Made by a program: the position numbers and the translations under genes. Of a stretch of DNA of 64,000 nt, positions 57,497-64,000 are shown piece by piece. Within the stretch, counting starts at the first letter, position 1. Each line of letters opens with the position of its first letter. Source of the stretch: Closterium sp. Naga37s-1 (Eukaryota > Streptophyta > Zygnematophyceae > Desmidiales > Closteriaceae). The stretch covers positions 2,798,001 to 2,862,000 of the forward strand of contig CANJKZ010000169.1 of the NCBI GenBank assembly GCA_947471745.1, written 5' to 3'. Under the pieces are notes generated by a model. The model saw only the letters and a list, made by a program, of their open reading frames with translations, was not told the DNA's origin and ran no database searches.

Positions 57497-59683
57497 ATGG
57501 TACAGTACCGACCTCCATCTGCACGAGCAGGACGATTCTCTCAACGCGCACACTGGGGACTACACCTGGGCATCGAAAAACACTACAATGCATGGAAGAT
57601 TTTCGACGTCGAGACAAAAGAAACAGTGGCAGCACGTGATGTCATTTTCTACGAGCGACTCACACTGCAGACGTACCTTGCCAACCTGGACGAAAACCGA
57701 GACCCCACAGGTGGCTTCCGTGGAGACCGAGCCTTCGCTTCGGCAGAAGATGAAGCTGACCTGGACGAGCAGAACGTGGAAGGAGCCTCGGAAGAAGCCG
57801 GACCCCTCCCCTACTGCTCCGTTGACGTGCCAATGGACGACGAAAACCCACGCGAAAGCATCAACGCCGACGCCTACTACCATTTCGCTGACAACGGTTA
57901 CGTTACACCTGCACAAGTAAACACCAACGAAGCAGAACGCGTAGGACCCAACTTCGCACCTGATCCGGAAGCGGGAGACGAAGCTGCTTATCCCGCGGAC
58001 ATGTCACTCCCCCGCTACACACCGAGTGGACTCCAGATACTCGGGCTCGTCACCGCAGTCCACGGCACGGCCATTCCTAAGGAGCCTGCCACAGTTCAGC
58101 AGGCTCTGGGGGGGGAGCATAGGGAAAAATGGCGCGAAGCCATGGACAAAGAACTGAAGGCATTAGAGGAGCGCAACACGTGGAAAATTGTCCCCATCGG
58201 CGTAGCACGGAACAAAACCATTCTCACCGGAAAATGGGTTTTCCGCGTGAAGACGAAGGCCGACGACACCATTGACAAATTCAAGGCACGCTGGGTCGTG
58301 CGCGGCTTCGACCAAGAACACGGGCGAGACTTCACCGAAACTTTCGCTCCGGTCAGCCGACACACTTCGCTCCGAATCCTCCTCGCGATCGCCGCCATGA
58401 AGAAAAAGAAGCTACGGCAAATCGATGTCGCGAACGCATTTCTCTACGCACCCGTTGACGCAGAAATTTTCGTGGAACTACCGCACGGTACCAATGGGGA
58501 GCCCAACCAAGTCTGTCAGCTGCTAAAGTCGCTCTACGGGATCAAGCAAGCTCCGCGGCTATGGCAGCAGTACCTGCACGCCCGCCTCATTCGCATCGAC
58601 TTCAAGCAATTACCACACGATCAGGGGATGTACCGACTCACGAAAGGCGCAGATTACATCCTGCTAATCGTCTACGTAGACGATCTCCTCTACATCGGCT
58701 CAACCGACAGCGTCACCACCTGGTTCGAAAGGGAGCTGCAGCAGGATCTCACACTGACAGTCTCATCTACCGTTACACAGTACCTCGGGCTCAACATCCG
58801 GGAAGAGGAAGACGCCATCTACCTCAGCGCCACGAAATACGCCGACACCATCGCCAAGCGCTTCACACTCACACCAACTGCTATCTCCACACCGTACCGC
58901 TACACGACAGGAAACAACAAAGAAGGCTCCGCTCTGCTCAAGCCCGCCGGCATACGCGACTACCAGAGAAAGCTGGGCTGCCTTCTCTTCGCAGCTGTCA
59001 CCTGCCGCCCAGATCTATCGTACTCTGCAAGTCAACTCACCACCTACCTCAAGAGGCCCGAAGCGGAACATCTAGCAGAACTCGACCGCGCTCTTCATTA
59101 CCTCATTAGCACCCCGACGATTGGTCTAACTTATTACAAGAACGCAACTACGCCGCCTAAGTTAATCGGCTACGTCGACGCCGATCACGCTGGCGATTCC
59201 GACAACAGGCGTTCTCGCACTGGCTACATCTACCGCCTCGAACCTATCGGACCTATCTCTTGGCAGTCGAGCAAGCAGGAATTAATCGCCCTCTCGTCAG
59301 CTGAAGCAGAATATATTGCACTCTGCTCAGCCACCAAGGAAGGACTTTACCTTCGCGAACTGCTGGAAGAAGCGAAGCTGGCTCAGTTACCCAGCTTCAC
59401 TCTGTTCTGCGACAACCAGTCGGCAATTCGCATTGCCAACAAGAACGGCTTCGCGAACAGGACGAAACACATCGCCCTGCGATATTTCTTCGTGAAGGAC
59501 GAGATCGAGAAAGGGAGGCTCGAGCTGTCATACTGCCCCACGTCCGAGATGGCAGCTGACTACCTGACCAAGAAGCTCGGAAAGCAGAAGTTCGAGTACT
59601 GCATGCTGCTGACTGGACAGAGCCACGTCACCAGCAGCGACACTCCAGAAGCGAAGGGGAGTGTTGGAAACAATCAGTCTTAA
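57497..59683 (+). CDS. pol part 2 (reverse transcriptase, RNase H) of outer copia element
   Basis: Same frame as part 1, after the TGA. About 728 aa. Reverse transcriptase: ERNTWKIVPIG, GKWVFRVKTKADDTIDKFKA, RQIDVANAFLYAPVDAEIF, SLYGIKQAPRLWQQYL and the catalytic YVDDLLYIGS. RNase H: GYVDADHAGDSDNRRSRTGY (Asp), SSAEAEYIALCSATKE (Glu) and CDNQSAIRIANKN (Asp), then TKHIALRYFFVKDEI near the end. The stop TAA-type end at 59683 lies 22 nt inside the 3' LTR. All catalytic residues are present, so only the two stops and the nested insertion disable the element. Confidence 0.92.
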   Translation: MVQYRPPSARAGRFSQRAHWGLHLGIEKHYNAWKIFDVETKETVAARDVIFYERLTLQTYLANLDENRDPTGGFRGDRAFASAEDEADLDEQNVEGASEEAGPLPYCSVDVPMDDENPRESINADAYYHFADNGYVTPAQVNTNEAERVGPNFAPDPEAGDEAAYPADMSLPRYTPSGLQILGLVTAVHGTAIPKEPATVQQALGGEHREKWREAMDKELKALEERNTWKIVPIGVARNKTILTGKWVFRVKTKADDTIDKFKARWVVRGFDQEHGRDFTETFAPVSRHTSLRILLAIAAMKKKKLRQIDVANAFLYAPVDAEIFVELPHGTNGEPNQVCQLLKSLYGIKQAPRLWQQYLHARLIRIDFKQLPHDQGMYRLTKGADYILLIVYVDDLLYIGSTDSVTTWFERELQQDLTLTVSSTVTQYLGLNIREEEDAIYLSATKYADTIAKRFTLTPTAISTPYRYTTGNNKEGSALLKPAGIRDYQRKLGCLLFAAVTCRPDLSYSASQLTTYLKRPEAEHLAELDRALHYLISTPTIGLTYYKNATTPPKLIGYVDADHAGDSDNRRSRTGYIYRLEPIGPISWQSSKQELIALSSAEAEYIALCSATKEGLYLRELLEEAKLAQLPSFTLFCDNQSAIRIANKNGFANRTKHIALRYFFVKDEIEKGRLELSYCPTSEMAADYLTKKLGKQKFEYCMLLTGQSHVTSSDTPEAKGSVGNNQS

Positions 59684-60107
59684 GCGCCTCTGTCGTGTCG
59701 AAACACCAAGACACAAGCGAAGCAAAGCATATCGAGGCACCAGCGAGTCAACCCTCGGAGGTTGAAGTAACCGCTGGAGGTTACGCGAAAGTCAAAGGTC
59801 AGCGACCTTTGACCTGACAAATACAGTGCGACAGCAAGGACACACAACTGACTCGCTACAGAGCAGTTGCCCGAGTCGTCACTGTATCGAACCGCAACAG
59901 CAACAGTAAAACAGTTATAACCGTATCCCTTCATATTCCTTGTGCTCTTATATAATCTTGTATCTCTTTGTCTTAATCAATCTACTTTGCCCTCACAAAC
60001 TAGCGCAAGGTGGTTCAAGCACTTCTCATTAAAGCTTCCGCTATTACATCAGTCCCACTTAGAGTTCATCCCTGCAAAGATCCTAAGGGCTTTTTCTCAG
60101 CCCAACA
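59662..60107 (+). repeat. 3' LTR of outer element
   Basis: 446 bp matching 46578-47023 with about five differences. The repeated minus-strand 84-aa open frame in both LTRs is incidental. Confidence 0.95.
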
Positions 60108-60112
60108 CTTGT

Positions 60113-60578
60113 AACGTGCGTGCAACTGGCTGGGGAAAAAACCTCGGGTGCAAGGTTTCCATCCGGTGCAGGGCAAATTCGCGTGCAGGGGTTGGGCATC
60201 ATGTGTCTCTGGTTGTGTACACCTACTCCATGCAATCAGCCTAGGAGAAAGGAAAAATGATAGGCAATTGTTTAATATGGATGGCAGTCTGATAGATATA
60301 CATAGGTGTTAAAGTATGCTGACAATAAAATGACCACTGTGTTATACAGTACCATAAATAGGTCATGTCATTCTCGTGTTGTGACTTCAAGCTGCAACAC
60401 TAAGCTGTTACACATTAGCTTTTCATCCACTCCAGCTTGACTTGCCATTCCAGGTTGGTTTGACAGAGCAAATTTATGCTAAGTCAGCTTGATGTGCGTT
60501 GCTAGCCTTCGAAGTTTGAACCAGTCTTTGCTTCCTACCAGCCTCCCACGCCCCTCTTTGAGGCGCCTAAAAAATCAC
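60113..60578. other. Spacer between outer retrotransposon and gene D
   Basis: No gene seen. It continues the region that was interrupted by the retrotransposon at CTTGT. A degenerate palindrome ctttgaggcgcctaaaaaa lies at 60556-60574. Confidence 0.4.
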
Positions 60579-61784
60579 CTATTTGCTTCCTCCTAGGCCC
60601 CTCTGGTTTTGATCAGTCTCCTTCCTCTTCTCCTCTGGTCCTGCTCGCATGCTCCCACCCAACCATGGTAAGAACGTGGAGAAGAGGGAGAGGGTGATGG
60701 TGGTGGCATCGTCAAGGTGAAGCAGCAAGGTTTCCAGCACTATTGTGACAAGGAGGAATTGTATTGCCCCCCTCCCCCTGCTCCCCCTGCTCCCACCCAA
60801 CCATGGTAAGAACGTGGAGAAGAGGGAGAGGGTGATGGTGGTGGCATCGTCAAGGTGAAGCAGCAAGGTTTCCAGCACTATTGTGACAAGGAGGAATTGT
60901 ATTGCCCCCCTCCCCCTGCTCCCCCTGCTCCCACCCAACCATGGTAAGAACGTGGAGAAGAGGGTGAGGGTGATGGTGGTGGCATCATCAAGTTGAAGCA
61001 ACGAGGGTCACATAGAAGAGGCTTCATACAGCCCAGGTGCCCCCACTGCCCTCCCTGCACCACCAGCATCACCACCACTGAATAGCACCCCTGTAACCTG
61101 CTCTCTGTGCCTCCTTATCTGTCTGCCCTGCTGCCCCTGCCCCCTTTCTCCCCCTCCCTCCCCGCTGCTTCCCCTGCTCCTCCTGCTCCCAGCCATGGCT
61201 AGACGTCAGAATGCGGAGGAGAGTGTGGCGGCATTGTCAAGGCGCAGCAAAGACCAACACCACCACACCCCTGACTGGGCCTTAGAATGCAGAGAAGAGC
61301 GCAATTGTATCGTCAAGGCGCAGCAAAGACCAACACCACCACACCCCTGACTGGGCCTTAGAATGCAGAGAAGAGCGCAATTGTATCGTCAAGGCGCAGC
61401 AGTGAGGTTTCCAGCACAGCCGCTACTCGCCACTGCTTCCTCTGCCCTCCCTTCACCACCAGCACCACCTCTGAAATGGCACACTTGGCTGGGCCTTAGA
61501 ATGTAGAGAAGAGCGTAATCGTATCATCAAGGCGCAACAAAGAAGTCTCCAGCACCGCCGCCACTCGCCGGATCCTCTCCAGCTGCTTCCTCTGCCCTCC
61601 CTTCACCACCAGCAGCAGCAGCACCACCACCACCACTGAATGGCATCACTGGCTGGGCCTTAGAACGCGGAGAAGAGCGTAATCGTATCATCAAGGCGCA
61701 GCAGTGAGGTTTCCAGCACAGCCGCCACTCGCTGGATCCTCTCCAGCTGCTTCCCCTGTCCCCCCTGCTTCTGTCCCACCTGCT
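60579..61784 (-). repeat. Tail copies of gene D last exon
   Basis: Downstream (minus strand) of the stop at 61787-61785, the last exon's end (VLETSL.RLDDTITLFSAF) recurs about eight times. Recognisable copies are near 61770-61670, 61580-61490, 61410-61360 and 61315-61220, and three ~123-bp units lie at 60985-60640 (ETLLLHLDDATTITLSLFS). The three last units are almost identical to each other. Confidence 0.75.
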
Positions 61785-64000
61785 CTAGAACGCAGAGAAG
61801 AGCGTAATCGTATCGTCAAGGCGCAACAAAGAAGTCTCCAGCACAGCCGCCACTCGCCGGATCCTCTCCAGCTGCTTCCTCTGCCCCGACGTCAGCGCCA
61901 CTGCTTTCTCTGGCGCTGCCCTCACCTCCCCACCAGCAGCACCGCCAGTGGAACCGGCACTGTGTGCTGCGTGCGCCTGCTCTATCTGCTCCAGGAGAGA
62001 CAGCACCTGGTAGAGTGTCATGGGTTATAAGCACACATGGGTGGTAAGGACATGGGTTACAAACACATGGGTGAGAGAGAAGCGCTTGTCGTATCCTCTC
62101 CAGCTGCTTCCTCTGCCCCGACGTCAACGCCACTGCTTTCTCTGGTGCTGCCCTCACTTCCCCACCAGCGGAACTGGCACCGCCTGTGCTGTGTGCTGCG
62201 TGCGCCTGCTCTATCTGCTCCAAAAGAGAGAGTACCTGGTAGGGTCACACACAGGTTATAAGCACACATGGGTTATAAGCACACATGGGTGGTAAGGACA
62301 TGGGTTACAAACACATAGATGAGAAGCACTCGCCGGATCCTCTCCAGCTGCTTCCTCTGCCCCGACGTCAATGCCACCGCCTTCTCTGGTGCTGGCCTCA
62401 CCTCCCCACCAGCGGAACTGGCACCGCCTGTGCTGTGTGCTGCATGCGCCTGCTCTATCTGCTCCAGGAGAGACAGCACCTGATAGAGTCACACACGGGT
62501 TATAAGCACACATGGGTGGTAAGGACATGGGTTACAAACACATAGATGAGAAGCACTCGCCGGATCCTCTCCAGCTGCTTCCTCTGCCCCGACGTCAACG
62601 CTACCGCCTTCTCGGGCGCTGCCCTCACCTCACCAGCAGCACCGCCAGCAGAACTGGCACCGTGAGCTGCGTGCGCTTGCTCTATCTGCTCCAAGAGAGA
62701 CAGTACCTGGTAGAGTCACAGGGTTTATAAGAACACATGGGTAGGAAGCACATGGGTGAGTGAGAAGCACTCGCCGGATCCTCTCCAGCTGCTTCCTCTG
62801 CCCCGAAGTCAACGCCACCGCCTTCTCTGGTGCTGCCCTCGCTTCCCCACCAGCAGAACTCCCAGCACCGCCTGTGCTGTGTGCTGCATGCGCCTGTTCT
62901 ATCTGCTCCAGGAGAGACAGCACCTGGTAGAGTCACACATGTGATATAGGCACATGCATTATTGTCAAGATAGAAGCGCATGGGTTAAGATCAGGTTATA
63001 AGCACATGGGTTCATTGGCGGAGCTGGCAGCACCGCCTGTGCTGTGTGCGCCTGCTCTATCTGCTCGAGGAGAGAGAGAGCGCCTGGTAGAGTCACACCA
63101 GTTACAAGCACATGACCAATGCCTTATGATATAAGCAAGTTTGAAGGTTCCGCATGCAAGGCAGAGCCTTCAAACACTCGCCTAACCTACAATCAGGTCT
63201 CCCTCTCTCTCATCTCCTGCCATTGCTGGATCTAAGGCACCAAACCCAGGCTAAGGTTGCAGGCAGCGTGGCACATGACTTTGGGATGGAAGGCAGGAAG
63301 GCGGGGGCGTTAATCACTATGCCGACTCCCTCACCTCCTGCTCGTGCGGCATCTCATGCTCCAGCCTCAGGCTTTGGCACCATGGCACATGTGGTTCAGC
63401 ACGAGGGGCAGAAGAACCATCAAACGCTCTCCCATGTTACACCCTTCCCCTCCCTGCTCACCAGAGCTCCTGCCGCTGCATTTCATGCTCCAGTCGTAAC
63501 CGCAGGTTGCATGCACCGTGGCACATGTGGTACATGGCCACTCCCTCTCTACCCTCTCCCTCACCTCCTGCTCCTGCTGCATTTCATGTTCCAGTCGTAA
63601 CCTCAGGTTGCAGGCACCATGGCACATGTGGTTCAGCACACGGGGGAGAACCGTTGCAATGTGAATGCGCCAGAGGTAGAAGGTCCTCTGAGGGGCGTGA
63701 TCAGCCGTTTTGGGGACTTCCTGTGGAAAGAGAAGGACAGGGCAGCCAAAGAGAGGAAACGGTGGCACATGTGGTTGCGATGTGGATGCGCCAGAGATAG
63801 AAGGTCCTCTGAGGGGCGTGATCAGCCGTTTTGGGGACTTCCTGTGGAAAGAGAGAGGGGCAGAGAGAAGTGGGGAAACGGTGGTACATGTGGTTCAGCA
63901 CACGGGGGAGAACCGTTCCAATGTGGATGCGCCAGAGATAGAAGGTCCTCTGAGGGGCGTGGTCTGCTGTCTTGGGAACTTCCTGACAGCAAAAACAGCA
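61785..64000 (-). CDS. Gene D: unidentified protein, C-terminal exons (5' part outside window)
   Basis: Two intact exons join in phase. 63720-63565 (52 codons; EVPKTADHAPQRTFYLWRIH, ATVLPRVLNHMCHGACNLRL, EHEMQQEQE, GTGAGG donor) joins 62006-61785 (74 codons; VLSLLEQIEQAHAAHS, EKAVALTSGQRKQLERIRRV, VLETSLLRLDDTITLFSAF, stop TAG). The protein end looks alpha-helical and mixed-charge. I do not recognise the family. The upstream part must lie beyond position 64000, since acceptor-side copies of the first visible exon continue to about 63982. All introns carry partial exon copies as in genes A to C. Confidence 0.55.
62007..63100 (-). repeat. Acceptor-side copies of gene D last exon
   Basis: Five upstream copies of the first ~140 nt of the last exon (cag|GTGCTGTCTCTCCTGGAGC through GQRKQLERIRRV) start near 63085, 62930, 62710, 62480 and 62235, before the intact exon at 62006. 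Between them the intron text cccatgtgtttgtaacccatgtc recurs. Copies differ mainly in the Gly/Ala/Ser run. Confidence 0.82.
63290..63564 (-). repeat. Donor-side copies of gene D penultimate visible exon
   Basis: After the intact exon (ends 63565) the segment HMCHGA.NLRLRLEHEM plus a GTGAG donor recurs at about 63530-63465 and 63400-63330. Confidence 0.78.
63721..63985 (-). repeat. Acceptor-side copies of gene D penultimate visible exon
   Basis: Copies of cag|GAAGTCCCCAAAACGGCTGA (VPKTADHAPQRTFYLWRIHI) start near 63842 and 63982, before the intact exon at 63720. Period about 122-140 bp. Confidence 0.82.

Larger units (their letters stand above)
46578..60107 (+). mobile_element. Outer Ty1/copia LTR retrotransposon, interrupted by a nested element
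   Basis: Two 446-bp LTRs (46578-47023 and 59662-60107) begin TGTTGG and end CCAACA. They differ at about five positions by eye (roughly 1%), so the insertion is fairly young. A 5-bp target duplication CTTGT flanks it. A primer-binding site TGGTATGAGAGC follows the 5' LTR, typical of initiator-Met tRNA priming in copia elements. The purine tract gaagcgaaggggag (59648-59661) precedes the 3' LTR. Domain order gag, protease, integrase, reverse transcriptase, RNase H identifies Ty1/copia. Subtracting the nested element (47468-54883 plus its 5-bp duplication) leaves about 6.1 kb. Its base composition is less GC-rich than the nested element. Confidence 0.95.

Overview
This window is eukaryotic nuclear DNA, most likely from a streptophyte plant or alga (species not determinable from the sequence). 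Three genes are interrupted by many GT-AG introns. Two carry domains I know as typical of plants (a PADRE/DUF4228 protein and a DCD domain). Two Ty1/copia LTR retrotransposons are nested one inside the other. I see no prokaryotic gene organisation, tRNA, rRNA or CRISPR array.

Layout. 1-1440: nothing assigned. 1441-2886 (+): single-exon PADRE-like protein. 3278-14929 (-) and 16604-30988 (+): two divergent (head-to-head) paralogous L-type amino acid transporter genes, called A and B here. For both I could assemble a complete reading frame (about 537 and 531 aa) by joining exons whose phases all agree. Internal exon lengths are identical between the two genes, except that one 174-nt exon of B is split 60+114 in A. 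32308-44824 (+): gene C, four DCD-domain exons followed in phase by a very long low-complexity exon and a TRF4/5-type non-canonical poly(A) polymerase. 46578-60107: a copia element with 446-bp LTRs and a 5-bp target duplication, itself interrupted at 47468-54883 by a second copia element with identical 125-bp LTRs and its own 5-bp target duplication. 60580-64000 (-): the 3' part of an unidentified gene D.

The dominant theme is how the genes are built. Introns are filled with tandem partial copies of neighbouring exons. Upstream of an intact exon lie several copies of [intron tail + 3' splice site + first part of the exon]. Downstream lie several copies of [last part of the exon + 5' splice site + intron head]. 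The intact exon sits in the middle. I see this in genes A, B, C and D.

A second theme is a dispersed short palindrome, core TTTTGAG-NN(N)N-CTCAAAA with a varying palindromic centre (GTCGAC, GGCGCC, GAATTC, GTCGGC). It repeatedly sits exactly between two copies of a tandem duplication, and it is part of every unit of a 119-bp, roughly 16-copy array. Palindrome-marked duplication junctions together with splice-site-bounded exon-edge amplification are my candidate for an undescribed process in this genome.

Functionally, A and B should be 12-helix plasma- or endo-membrane amino acid exchangers or permeases. C should add non-templated nucleotides to RNA and carries a stress/cell-death-associated DCD domain. 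The PADRE protein is a plant stress-response type. No metabolic link between them is evident.
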